Assembly (NCBI GenBank): GCA_031384695.1
Contig: JANNAV010000341.1
Coordinates: 1 to 9,910, forward strand
Length of the DNA: 9,910 nucleotides
Reading direction: 5' to 3'
DNA from: JANNAV01 sp031384695
GTDB taxonomy: Bacteria > Pseudomonadota > Alphaproteobacteria > Rhodobacterales > Rhodobacteraceae
The notes below the pieces were generated by a model. That model was not told where the DNA came from, searched no databases, and saw only the letters and a program-made list of their open reading frames with translations. The translations under genes were made by a program, and so were the position numbers. This document shows positions 1 through 7,209 of this stretch, one piece after another. Within the stretch, counting starts at the first letter, position 1; the number at the start of each line of letters is the position of its first letter.

Positions 1-51
1 TGGCATGCGACGGGTGGCATACCAAGACGGGCCGGGGCCCCTTCCCCATCC

Positions 52-58
52 GAGGAAA
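52..58 (+). promoter_or_regulatory. Ribosome-binding site of phaZ, decides the start
   Basis: The purine run GAGGAAA ends 4 bases before the ATG at 63. The GTG at 60, in the same frame, would have almost no spacer, so the ATG at 63 is preferred. The only other feature of the first 51 bases is a GGGGCCCC palindrome; no promoter can be defined there because the upstream region is cut off. Confidence 0.6.
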
Positions 59-62
59 CGTG

Positions 63-1340
63 ATGAAGTATATGATGACCTATGACCTGATGGAAAGCGC
101 GCGTAACACGCAGGCCTGGATGGGGGCAACCGCCCGCGCAATGGCGTCGTATCCGGCCTTCGCGCTGTCGATGAACCCGATGCTGCCGCTGGCCGCCGCC
201 TGGGGTGAAGTGACCGAGCGGACCTTTGCGCGGATGGTGGTGAAGCCTGACTGGGGCATCCGGTCGATCGTGGGGCCGGACGGGCAAGACCATCTGATTG
301 ACGTGAACACCGTCATGGAAAAGCCGTTCGGCAGTCTGGTGCAGTTTCATGTGCGCCGGCGGGCGCCGATGGCGCGCAAGGTGCTGCTGGTGGCACCGAT
401 GTCGGGGCATTACGCGACCCTGCTACGCTCTACCGTCACCAGCCTGCTGCCCGATTGCGATGTTTTCATCACCGATTGGCACAATGCCCGCGATGTGCCG
501 GTATCGGCAGGTAAGTTCGATATCGAGGATTACACGCTGTATCTGGTTGATTTCATGCGCGAACTTGGCCCCGACAGCCATGTGATCGCGGTGTGCCAGC
601 CCGCCCCCCTGACCCTTGCCGCTACCGCGTACCTTGCGGCCGAAGATCCCAACGCCCAGCCGCGCAGCCTGACCCTGATCGGCGGCCCGGTGGACCCGGA
701 CGCCGCCGCCACCGATGTCACCGACTTTGGCCGCCGCATCACCATGGGCCAGTTGGAGCAGATCGCCATTCAGCGGGTTGGTTTTCAGCACAAGGGTGCG
801 GGGCGGATGGTGTATCCGGGGTTGTTGCAGTTGCAAAGTTTCATGTCGATGAACGCCGAGCGGCACTCGAAGGCGTTCAGCGAGCAGATCCTGCGCACCG
901 CGCGGGGGGACGCGTCGGACCACGATTCGCACAACCGGTTTTATGATGAATATCTGGCGGTGATGGACATGACGGCGGAGTTTTACCTTTCCACCGTGGA
1001 GCGGGTGTTCAAGAACCGCGAGATTGCGCAGAATGCTTTCGTGGTGGCGGGCAAGAAGGTGGATATCGGTGCGATCACCAAAGTGGCGGTGATGACGGTG
1101 GAAGGGGCGGAGGACGATATTTCGGCACCCGGCCAATGCGTGGCGGCACTGGCGATGCTGACCGGCCTGCCCGACGCGAAAAAGGCCCAGCATCTGGAGC
1201 CGGAGGCCGGGCATTATGGCATCTTTGCCGGGAAATCCTGGCGGCTGAACATCCGGCCACTGGTGTTGAACTTCATCGACGCCAATACCGCCGAGGCGCC
1301 GAAGGTGAGGCGGCTTAACGCAGTAAAACCGGCCCGGTAA
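63..1340 (+). CDS. phaZ: Intracellular polyhydroxyalkanoate (PHB) depolymerase
   Basis: PhaZ degrades stored polyhydroxybutyrate granules in the cytoplasm to 3-hydroxybutyrate units for re-use as carbon and energy. The 425-residue protein has the length and colinear motifs of the short-chain-length intracellular depolymerase family (N-terminal region plus PHB_depo_C-type alpha/beta-hydrolase core). The nucleophile is a cysteine in VCQPA (Cys178) rather than a lipase-box serine, as in Ralstonia PhaZ1. Asp351 in the EDDI motif and His384 in AGHYG complete the triad, at spacings close to the Ralstonia residues (183/355/388). There is no signal peptide, which fits granule-bound cytoplasmic action. 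The start at 63 is chosen for its Shine-Dalgarno spacing. In many Rhodobacterales phaC lies divergently next to phaZ; that position is outside this window. The 3' end overlaps the convergent hydrolase gene by 26 bases. Confidence 0.93.
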   Translation: MKYMMTYDLMESARNTQAWMGATARAMASYPAFALSMNPMLPLAAAWGEVTERTFARMVVKPDWGIRSIVGPDGQDHLIDVNTVMEKPFGSLVQFHVRRRAPMARKVLLVAPMSGHYATLLRSTVTSLLPDCDVFITDWHNARDVPVSAGKFDIEDYTLYLVDFMRELGPDSHVIAVCQPAPLTLAATAYLAAEDPNAQPRSLTLIGGPVDPDAAATDVTDFGRRITMGQLEQIAIQRVGFQHKGAGRMVYPGLLQLQSFMSMNAERHSKAFSEQILRTARGDASDHDSHNRFYDEYLAVMDMTAEFYLSTVERVFKNREIAQNAFVVAGKKVDIGAITKVAVMTVEGAEDDISAPGQCVAALAMLTGLPDAKKAQHLEPEAGHYGIFAGKSWRLNIRPLVLNFIDANTAEAPKVRRLNAVKPAR

Positions 1341-2028
1341 GGAAGGTTTCCAGCGCATCGCTGACCGCCTCGGGCTGCTCCAGCGGCGACAGGTGCCCGG
1401 CGTCGGCGATGATCAGCAGTTTGCCGAACGGCATCAGCCCGGCGGTGAATTCCGAGCGGCGCAGCGGCACGATGCTGTCAGCCGCGCCCGCGATGATCAG
1501 GGCGGGCAGTTTCACCCGGCGCATGGTCTTTTGCTGATCCGGTCGGCGCTGCAGGGCGCGCGACTGGCGCAGGAATACTCCCTCGCCCAGGTTGAGGGCC
1601 ATATCCTGCATCAAGGCCAGAATTTCGTCGCGCCAAGGGGTATCGGCGAGGGCGGTGGCAGGGATCTCGTCGGCTATGGCTTCGGCCAGACGGCCGCTGC
1701 GGGCGGCCACCATCCGCGCCTCGCGGGCGGCGGAAACCTGCGGCGGTTCTGACAGCGGATCGGTGGCAAGCAGGGCCACGCGGGTGACGCGGTCGGGGAT
1801 GCGGCGGATGATATCCAGCGCCAGATCGCCGCCAAGGCCGTGGCCCACCAGCGCGAATTTGGCAGGCAGACCGGGAAGCGCCAGATCGCTCATCTGTTCT
1901 ACGGTGTCGGCCATGGTCGGCAGCAGCACATGGGTGGGCCGCGCCGCGCCCAGCCGCACCATCTGTGGCAGAAACAGGCGCGCGTCGGCCATCAGGCCGG
2001 GGATGAAGACCACCGGCTCGCCGGTCAT
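1315..2028 (-). CDS. Alpha/beta-hydrolase fold protein lacking the nucleophile Ser
   Basis: A 237-residue alpha/beta-hydrolase of the small MenH/esterase-like type. The fold is clear from the VVFIPG oxyanion-hole segment near residue 8, the nucleophile-elbow motif LVGHGLGG around residue 64, an acid-strand motif AGAADSIVP (Asp184) and a C-terminal DAGHLSPLEQP motif (His212). The expected serine of GHSLGG is Gly64, encoded by GGC at 1839-1837, one base from AGC. Asp and His are kept, so classical serine hydrolysis looks impossible unless another residue serves. Substrate unknown. The start at 2028 overlaps the previous gene's stop as ATGA and has AAAGG just upstream; a longer TTG start at 2043 is less likely. 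It is the last gene of a three-hydrolase operon, and its tail overlaps that of phaZ. Confidence 0.85.
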   Translation of the reverse strand: MTGEPVVFIPGLMADARLFLPQMVRLGAARPTHVLLPTMADTVEQMSDLALPGLPAKFALVGHGLGGDLALDIIRRIPDRVTRVALLATDPLSEPPQVSAAREARMVAARSGRLAEAIADEIPATALADTPWRDEILALMQDMALNLGEGVFLRQSRALQRRPDQQKTMRRVKLPALIIAGAADSIVPLRRSEFTAGLMPFGKLLIIADAGHLSPLEQPEAVSDALETFLTGPVLLR

Positions 2029-3005
2029 AGACCTTTGGCCCAATCGAGGATCAGGGCAGTCGTGGGTTCGGTTTGGCCCGGCGACAGGATATCGCCTGCG
2101 ATCACATGCGCGAACGCATCATCGCCGGGGCCCATTTCGCGCGGTATGGTCTGGATCGGCCCGCCCCAAGTGGCGAGGGTGGCGAGGGTTTTGGCGGGAT
2201 CAACCACCTGATCCTGCGGGGAATACAGCACCAGCAGCGGTGCTTTGGCGGCGGCGAGATCAACCTTGCGGGCGGCGCGCACCAGAGCCGCCATCGGGAA
2301 CAGGGCGGTGGTGGGGTATGAGGTGGTCCAGTATCTGGCCTGCCCCTCGTTGGCGGGGGTAAAGCTGCGGGTGGCGCCTGCCACCAGCGGGCCCCAGTTG
2401 CGGGCGAAGGGCAGATCGAGGATCTTGCCCGCCAGTGGTTTCACCCCGAAATTCGGCGAGATCATCACGATGCCGGCAAGACCTTCGGCCAGCGCAGGAT
2501 CGGCGGCACCAATCGCGGCCAAAGTGCCGCCGGTGGAGGTGGCGATCACCAGAACCCGGTCGCCCAAACGACGGCCGATCGCCATCGCCTCGGCCAGATC
2601 CTCGATCCAGTCGCCCGCGAGGGGCTCTGCCATCGCCGCGCTGCCGCGCCCATGGCCCGCCAGCCTTGTGAAGAACAGGTTCGCCCCCAGAGCCGCCGCG
2701 ATCTGATCCGGCACCGGGCGGATTTCCTCGGCAGTGGCGGAAAAGCCGTGCAGATAGATCACCGCCAGCGGGGTTTTCGCGCCTTTGGCACCGGCCCAGA
2801 CGATGCGCTTGGCGGCACCCGGGATGATATCGGAAAACTGCTGTTCAGAGGCAAGCAGATAGGCATCAAGATCAGCACCCAAAGCGTTGGGATCAAAGCT
2901 GATTTCACGATCTAACGGCTCGACGGGGGCCAAGGCCCATGCGATGCCGAAAAGCAGGAAAAGTACAACGATTGCCCGTCCAAGCCATTTACCCGTGCGC
3001 CGCAT
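2025..3005 (-). CDS. Membrane-anchored or exported alpha/beta-hydrolase
   Basis: A 326-residue alpha/beta-hydrolase, probably a carboxylesterase or lysophospholipase-like enzyme of unknown substrate. The N-terminus has three basic residues followed by a hydrophobic stretch, residues 10-26 (AIVVLFLLFGIAWALA core), best read as an uncleaved signal anchor facing the periplasm. The fold shows the VIYLHGF oxyanion-hole strand (His86-Gly87), a nucleophile elbow ATSTGG with Ser157, a likely acid Asp265 in the SPQDQVVDP segment, and His300 in DAFAHV. The start at 3005 is taken because GAGGGAGG lies five bases upstream; this gives a 17-base overlap with the preceding gene. A start at 3029 would add eight residues and has no comparable ribosome-binding site. 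The stop overlaps the next gene's start as ATGA, so the two are probably translationally coupled. Confidence 0.85.
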   Translation of the reverse strand: MRRTGKWLGRAIVVLFLLFGIAWALAPVEPLDREISFDPNALGADLDAYLLASEQQFSDIIPGAAKRIVWAGAKGAKTPLAVIYLHGFSATAEEIRPVPDQIAAALGANLFFTRLAGHGRGSAAMAEPLAGDWIEDLAEAMAIGRRLGDRVLVIATSTGGTLAAIGAADPALAEGLAGIVMISPNFGVKPLAGKILDLPFARNWGPLVAGATRSFTPANEGQARYWTTSYPTTALFPMAALVRAARKVDLAAAKAPLLVLYSPQDQVVDPAKTLATLATWGGPIQTIPREMGPGDDAFAHVIAGDILSPGQTEPTTALILDWAKGL

Positions 3006-3759
3006 CGCAGCCTCCCTCACAAAGTTCATCCAGCGTCGCCGTGATCATCGCAAGACAGGCCGGGGTTGAAAAGCGGTGATCGGCGCCTTTGACCAGTTGC
3101 AGGCGGATATCGGGGCCGGTGGCGCGGTTCAGCAGCCGCAGCGCCACCGAAACCGGCACATCGGCATCATCGGTGCCCTGCAACAGCCGCACCGGGAAGG
3201 GCAGGTTGAGGGGGCTGCGCAGCACCAGATGCCGCCGCCCATCCTCGATCAACCGCCGGGTGATGCGGTAAGGTTCGGCGGAATATTCAGATGGCAGCGT
3301 GATTTCGCCGGTTTGCAGCAGGGTGGCGCGCTGTTCGGGGGTAAAATCATCCCACATGCTGTCTTCGGTGAAATCGGGGGCGGCAGCAATGCCGATCAGG
3401 GCGTGGATACGCTGCGGCATGGCGCGGGCCAGCAGCAGCGAAATCCAGCCGCCCATCGACGAGCCGACCAGAATCTGCGGCCCTTCGGTAAGGGCTTCAA
3501 TCGCCGCGCGGGCGTCTTCGGCCCAATCGCCGATGCAGCCATCGAGGAAATCGCCCGAGGAGGCGCCGTGGCCGGAATAATCAAACCGCAGGAAGGCGCG
3601 GCCTTGGTGGGCGGCCCAAGCGGCCAGATGCAGCGCCTTGCTGCCGGTCATGTCTGACCGGAAACCGCCCAGAAACACCAACCCCGGCCCGCGCCCGGCA
3701 AGCGGGTGGCAGGCAAGGCGGCGGCCTTGCGGGGTTTGCAGGTGATGCAGGTCCGACAT
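2989..3759 (-). CDS. Alpha/beta-hydrolase, ABHD10-like thioesterase/esterase
   Basis: A 256-residue alpha/beta-hydrolase that aligns by eye along its whole length with ABHD10, the mitochondrial enzyme reported as acyl-protein thioesterase and acyl-glucuronide esterase. Diagnostic segments are FLGGFRSDMTGSKA (about 29-42), FLRFDYSGHG (56-65), the nucleophile elbow LVGSSMGGW with Ser101, GTDDADVPV with the probable acid Asp198, and GADHRF with His228. There is no signal peptide, so it is cytoplasmic. Alphaproteobacteria commonly carry this family; the bacterial substrate is not known to me. The ATG at 3759 follows a GGAGGAA ribosome-binding site. It is the first gene of the leftward hydrolase operon and is divergent from thrS. 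In-frame codons extend upstream to 4176, but that extension would be antisense to thrS and is not credible. Confidence 0.88.
   Translation of the reverse strand: MSDLHHLQTPQGRRLACHPLAGRGPGLVFLGGFRSDMTGSKALHLAAWAAHQGRAFLRFDYSGHGASSGDFLDGCIGDWAEDARAAIEALTEGPQILVGSSMGGWISLLLARAMPQRIHALIGIAAAPDFTEDSMWDDFTPEQRATLLQTGEITLPSEYSAEPYRITRRLIEDGRRHLVLRSPLNLPFPVRLLQGTDDADVPVSVALRLLNRATGPDIRLQLVKGADHRFSTPACLAMITATLDELCEGGCDAAHG
3011..3018 (-). promoter_or_regulatory. Ribosome-binding site that sets the start at 3005
   Basis: On the minus strand GAGGGAGG lies five bases ahead of the ATG at 3005. It sits inside the alternative N-terminal extension that begins at 3029, which argues for the shorter protein. 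It also lies in the last codons before the stop region of the upstream hydrolase, as expected of a compact operon. Confidence 0.6.
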
Positions 3760-3886
3760 GGTTCCTCCAACTTTGGCCCAGCATAGCGCCGGGCGGTTGA
3801 CAACGCCATGCCAGCGGCGCAAAACCCGTGCGAACATACTTGCAATCGGGCGTTTCGTAGGCGCCAAACTGACGAGGAGGACAGCC
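3760..3886. promoter_or_regulatory. Divergent promoter region between the hydrolase operon and thrS
   Basis: This 127-base spacer must hold the promoters of both the leftward hydrolase operon and thrS. On the plus strand a perfect TTGACA lies at 3797-3802, but the sequence 17 bases further (CAAAAC) is a poor -10. CATACT at 3835-3840 is a better -10 but is not correctly spaced from it. On the minus strand the best -10-like element is TATGCT near 3785. The thrS ribosome-binding site GAGGAGG lies at 3874-3880. No long leader, T-box or attenuator-like hairpin was seen for thrS. Confidence 0.35.
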
Positions 3887-5833
3887 ATGTCCCAGATTTC
3901 ACTGACTTTCCCTGATGGCCGCGTGCAGCAATATCCGGTGGGCGTGACGCCCGCCGAAGTGGCGCTTTCCATCGCGCCGGGCCTTGCGAAGAAGGCGATC
4001 TCGGCGCAGGTGAACGATGCGCATTTCGATCTGCAATGGCCGATTCCGGGCGATGCCCGCATCGCGATCAACACCATGGCCGATGACGCCCCGGCGCTGG
4101 AACTGATCCGGCATGATCTGGCGCACATCATGGCGCGCGCGGTGCAGGAGTTGTGGCCCGACGCGCGCGTTACCATCGGGCCGGTGCGCGATTATGGCTG
4201 GTTTTACGATTTCGACAGGACCGAGGCGTTTACGCCCGAAGATCTGGGCACCATCGAAGCCCGCATGAAGCAGATCATCAACGCCCGCGAAGCGGTGAAA
4301 ACCGAGCTTTGGGATCGGGCGCGGGCGATTGCGTTTTACGAGGCCAAGGGCGAGCCTTTCAAGGTGGAACTGATCAACCGCATCCCCGAGGGCGAGGATT
4401 TGCGGATGTACTGGCACGGGAACTGGCAGGATTTCTGCCGGGGGCCGCATCTGGCAAGCACGGGCCAAGTGCCCGCCGATGCGTTCAAACTGACCTCGAT
4501 TGCCGGGGCCTACTGGCTTGGCGATGCGACGCGCCCGATGTTGCAGCGGATTTACGGTGTGGCATTCCGCAACCGCGACGATCTGAAGGCGCATATGACC
4601 ATGCTGGAGGAGGCCGCCAAGCGCGATCACCGCAAGCTGGGGCGCGAGATGGAGTTGTTCCACCTGCAGGAAGAAGCGCCGGGGATGGTGTTCTGGCATC
4701 CGAATGGCTGGACGGTGTACCGCGCGCTGGAGGATTACATGCGCGGGCGGTTGCGGGTGGCGGGGTACAAGGAAATTCGCACGCCGCAAGTGGTGGACCG
4801 GGTTTTGTGGGAGAAATCAGGCCATTGGGAGGCCTACCGCGAGAACATGTTTCTGGTGGAGGTGGACGAGGACGGGGCAAAGGAAAAGCGGATCAATGCG
4901 CTGAAGCCGATGAACTGCCCTTGCCATGTGCAGGTTTACAATCAGGGGCTGAAGTCTTACCGCGATCTGCCGTTGCGGTTGGCGGAGTTTGGCGCTTGTC
5001 ACCGCTACGAATCCTCAGGCTCGATGCACGGGTTGATGCGGGTGCGGGGCTTTACTCAGGACGATGCGCATATCTTTTGCACCGAGGATCAGATCGAAGT
5101 GGAATGCGCCAATTTCATCGCGCTGCTGGCTTCGGTTTACAAGGATCTGGGGTTCGGGTCTTTCGAGATCAAACTTTCTACCCGCCCCGATGTGCGGATC
5201 GGCTCGGATGCGACGTGGGACAAGCTGGAATCGGCGCTGGAGAATGCGATCCGGAAAACCGGCAACGCCTATGAGATTGATCCCGGTGAGGGGGCGTTTT
5301 ACGGGCCAAAGCTGGATTTCAAGCTGACCGATGCGATTGGCCGCAAATGGCAATGCGGCACTTTTCAGGTGGACGGCAACACGCCGACGCGGTTGGGGGC
5401 GGAATATGTCGGGATTGATGGCGCGAAACACCACCCCTATATGCTGCACCGCGCCATTCTGGGCAGTTTCGAGCGGTTCATCGGCATTCTGATCGAGAAT
5501 TACGCCGGTAAACTGCCGTTCTGGCTGGCGCCGCGTCAGGTGGTGGTGGCCTCGATCGTCTCGGAAGCGGATGGCTATGTGGCCGAAGTGGTGCAGGCGT
5601 TGCAGCGGGCCGGGGTGCGGGCCGAAGCCGATACCCGCAATGAAAAGATCAACTACAAGGTGCGCGAGCATTCGGTGGGCAAGGTGCCGGTGATTCTGGC
5701 GATTGGCATGAAAGAGGTTGAGGAGCGGACGGTTTCGGTGCGCAGGCTGGGCGATACCCGAACCGACGTGATCGGTCTGGCACAGGCGGTGGCCGAGTTT
5801 GGCACGGCGGCGGTCATGCCAGCCGGTGCGTAG
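3887..5833 (+). CDS. thrS: Threonyl-tRNA synthetase
   Basis: This enzyme charges tRNA-Thr with threonine and hydrolyses mischarged Ser-tRNA-Thr. The 648-residue protein is full length. It has a TGS domain (about 1-62), then the editing domain with HxxxH (His76, His80) and the FCRGPH motif (Cys184, His188). The class II catalytic core follows, with zinc ligands Cys344 (MNCPCH), His395 (DDAHIFC) and His521 (MLHRA), each exactly ten residues further than in E. coli ThrRS (334/385/511). Motif 2 is ACHRYESSGSMHG, and the C-terminal anticodon-binding domain covers about 545-640. The start at 3887 has GAGGAGG six bases upstream and matches the family's N-terminus. All key residues are present, so this is a normal housekeeping gene, probably transcribed alone. 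Confidence 0.97.
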   Translation: MSQISLTFPDGRVQQYPVGVTPAEVALSIAPGLAKKAISAQVNDAHFDLQWPIPGDARIAINTMADDAPALELIRHDLAHIMARAVQELWPDARVTIGPVRDYGWFYDFDRTEAFTPEDLGTIEARMKQIINAREAVKTELWDRARAIAFYEAKGEPFKVELINRIPEGEDLRMYWHGNWQDFCRGPHLASTGQVPADAFKLTSIAGAYWLGDATRPMLQRIYGVAFRNRDDLKAHMTMLEEAAKRDHRKLGREMELFHLQEEAPGMVFWHPNGWTVYRALEDYMRGRLRVAGYKEIRTPQVVDRVLWEKSGHWEAYRENMFLVEVDEDGAKEKRINALKPMNCPCHVQVYNQGLKSYRDLPLRLAEFGACHRYESSGSMHGLMRVRGFTQDDAHIFCTEDQIEVECANFIALLASVYKDLGFGSFEIKLSTRPDVRIGSDATWDKLESALENAIRKTGNAYEIDPGEGAFYGPKLDFKLTDAIGRKWQCGTFQVDGNTPTRLGAEYVGIDGAKHHPYMLHRAILGSFERFIGILIENYAGKLPFWLAPRQVVVASIVSEADGYVAEVVQALQRAGVRAEADTRNEKINYKVREHSVGKVPVILAIGMKEVEERTVSVRRLGDTRTDVIGLAQAVAEFGTAAVMPAGA

Positions 5834-5860
5834 CGGTTTGTAAGATAACGGAAAAACTGC

Positions 5861-5890
5861 GCCCTGGCGGTGGATTGCCGCCAAAAGGGC
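5861..5890 (+). terminator. Possible thrS terminator hairpin
   Basis: TGGCGG (5865-5870) pairs with CCGCCA (5878-5883) across a seven-base loop. An outer GCCC (5861-5864) pairs with GGGC (5887-5890) with a three-A bulge on the 3' side. The hairpin lies 28 bases after the thrS stop. The following bases are TTGTG rather than a T run, so it is at best a weak intrinsic terminator. Confidence 0.4.
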
Positions 5891-5894
5891 TTGT

Positions 5895-5942
5895 GCTGTA
5901 ACCGGTTGTTGCAACGGTTCACAGCCCCGTGGCCCACGCTGT
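5895..5942 (+). promoter_or_regulatory. Structured region upstream of bufA with alternative stems and an ECF-like -35
   Basis: GCTGT (5895-5899) and AACCG (5900-5904) pair with CGGTT (5915-5919) and ACAGC (5921-5925), with a further TTG/CAA inside, forming an imperfect hairpin. ACAGC can pair instead with a second GCTGT at 5938-5942, enclosing a small CGTG/CACG stem, so the two stems exclude each other. GTAACC at 5898-5903 resembles, as I recall it, the -35 box of Caulobacter sigma-F promoters, but the bases 16 further (CACA) do not match the expected CGAA. From 5943 to 6012 no further structure was noted. Confidence 0.35.
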
Positions 5943-6026
5943 CGTGATTGGCATTTGAAACCCGCAGCCGCTTAAGTTCAGACATCAGACCAACAGACCC
6001 ACACCGCAACGCAGAAGGATCAAACC

Positions 6027-6317
6027 ATGTCGTATCAGATGAAAACATTTGCCATCGCCGGGGCTTTTGCCGCCGCATTGGCGGCTCAAGCCACCACCGC
6101 CACGGCGGCTGCGGGCGACAAGTGCTTTGGCGTGGCTTTGGCAGGGCAGAACGATTGTGCTGCAGGGGCGGGCACCACCTGTGCGGGCACCTCGACGGTG
6201 GATTATCAGGGCAATTCTTGGAAGCTGGTCCCGGCGGGCACCTGCACCACGATTGCGCTGCCGGACGGGCGGGTGGGCGCGCTGGAAGCGTTGGAGCGTG
6301 ATCTGCCGCAAAGCTGA
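6027..6317 (+). CDS. bufA: Bufferin precursor peptide, DUF2282 family
   Basis: A 96-residue secreted small protein of the DUF2282 family, the precursor of the modified metallophores called bufferins. An N-terminal signal peptide (about residues 1-29, hydrophobic Ala-rich core after Lys6, small residues at the end) should direct export and in this system also serves as leader for the modifying enzyme. The mature part is about 67 residues with four Cys: 33 (DKCFG), 44 (QNDC), 52 (TTCAGTS) and 73 (AGTCTTI). In the Caulobacter homologue the central cysteines become thiooxazoles and the others form a disulfide; I infer the same here. The ATG at 6027 has AAGGA seven bases before it. It is the first gene of a four-gene operon; a 43-base gap separates it from bufB. 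The assignment rests on both the Cys pattern and the neighbours. Confidence 0.9.
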   Translation: MSYQMKTFAIAGAFAAALAAQATTATAAAGDKCFGVALAGQNDCAAGAGTTCAGTSTVDYQGNSWKLVPAGTCTTIALPDGRVGALEALERDLPQS

Positions 6318-6350
6318 TCGGCAGCCCCATCGCAAAGGGGGTATGCGCCC

Positions 6351-6355
6351 GGAGA
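6351..6355 (+). promoter_or_regulatory. Ribosome-binding site favouring the bufB start at 6361
   Basis: GGAGA lies five bases before the ATG at 6361. The competing in-frame ATG at 6343 follows a run of G (6337-6341) with almost no spacer. The shorter protein starts near the family's usual N-terminus, shortly before LPGVGYKPQHF. Confidence 0.5.
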
Positions 6356-6360
6356 CCGTC

Positions 6361-7209
6361 ATGTTGGATGCGAACTTCCCCACCCTGCCTGCCTTGCCCG
6401 GTGTCGGCTATAAACCCCAGCATTTTTCAGCGCTGCTGGCGGATGCGGGGGCGGTGGGCTGGGTTGAGGTGCATGCCGAAAACTACATGGGTGACGGCGG
6501 GCGGCCACTGGCGCAGCTGCGCCATCTGGGTGAGAAATTTCCCCTTTCGATCCATGGAGTTGGCCTTTCCATTGGCGGTGAGGGGCGGCTGGACCCGGGC
6601 CATCTTTCCCGCCTGAAAATCCTGTGCGAGCGGGCCATGCCCGCGAGTTTTTCGGAACATCTGGCATGGTCAAGCCATGAAGGGGCCTATCTGAACGATC
6701 TTTTGCCCTTGCCCTACAATGCCGCCACGCTGGCCCGGGTGTGTGATCATATCGACGAAGTGCAGGCGGTTCTGGGCCGCCGGATGCTGCTGGAAAACCC
6801 GTCGCTTTATGTGGGTTTTGCCGAAACCGACATGCACGAGATCGACTTTCTGGCCGAGATTGCCCGCAGGACGGGCTGTGGGCTGCTGCTGGATATCAAC
6901 AACATCTATGTGTCGGCGATCAACCAAAACACCGATCCCCTGGGGTATGTCGAGGCGTTTCCTCTGCATCTGGTGGGCGAAATCCACCTTGGCGGCCATG
7001 ATGAAGCAACCGACGATCATGGTGCGCGGCTGTTGATTGACGCGCATGGCTCGGCGGTGGTGGACCCGGTCTGGGAACTATATCGGGCGGTGATCGGCAG
7101 GGGGGGCGCGAAACCGACGCTGATCGAATGGGACAATGATGTGCCGGAGTGGCCGGTTCTGGCGGCCGAAGCGGCGCGGGCGGCGGGCGTGCTGGGGCTG
7201 GTCAGATGA
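6361..7209 (+). CDS. bufB: Multinuclear non-heme iron oxidase (MNIO, DUF692), bufferin-modifying enzyme
   Basis: A 282-residue DUF692/MNIO enzyme with a TIM-barrel fold, related to MbnB of methanobactin synthesis. These enzymes use two or three iron atoms and oxygen to rearrange Cys residues of a peptide; here the expected product is a thiooxazole in BufA. The family signature is clear: LPGVGYKPQHF (12-22), EVHAENYM (36-43), SIHGVGLSIG with His65, FSEHLAW with Glu99 and His100, LLENPS, LLLDINNIYVSA with Asp178 and Asn180, EIHLGGH with His209 and His213, and LIEWDND with Glu256 and Asp258. These acidic and His residues are the usual iron ligands. No signal peptide: it acts in the cytoplasm before export. 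A start at 6343 would add six residues. The stop overlaps the bufC start as ATGA. Confidence 0.93.
   Translation: MLDANFPTLPALPGVGYKPQHFSALLADAGAVGWVEVHAENYMGDGGRPLAQLRHLGEKFPLSIHGVGLSIGGEGRLDPGHLSRLKILCERAMPASFSEHLAWSSHEGAYLNDLLPLPYNAATLARVCDHIDEVQAVLGRRMLLENPSLYVGFAETDMHEIDFLAEIARRTGCGLLLDINNIYVSAINQNTDPLGYVEAFPLHLVGEIHLGGHDEATDDHGARLLIDAHGSAVVDPVWELYRAVIGRGGAKPTLIEWDNDVPEWPVLAAEAARAAGVLGLVR

Noticed and set aside
423..1358. Long open frame on the minus strand opposite phaZ
   Set aside because: It is antisense to a gene with a complete family signature, has no recognisable domain, is rich in His, Arg and Gly as expected of a GC-rich shadow frame, and has no ribosome-binding site.
3797..3802. 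Perfect TTGACA taken as a definite thrS -35 box
   Set aside because: No acceptable -10 lies 16-18 bases downstream, so it is mentioned only within the divergent promoter region and not as a separate promoter.
3760..4176. N-terminal extension of the ABHD10-like hydrolase into the thrS region
   Set aside because: The extension is antisense to the thrS promoter and N-terminus. The ATG at 3759 has a strong ribosome-binding site and fits the family's start.
5015..5914. Minus-strand open frame opposite the thrS 3' half
   Set aside because: It has no recognisable motif and mirrors the codon bias of thrS on the other strand. The same holds for the minus-strand frame at 3899-4789.
6343..6360. Upstream start of bufB at 6343
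   Set aside because: The ATG follows a G run with no proper spacer, while the ATG at 6361 has GGAGA at good spacing. It remains possible and would add six residues.
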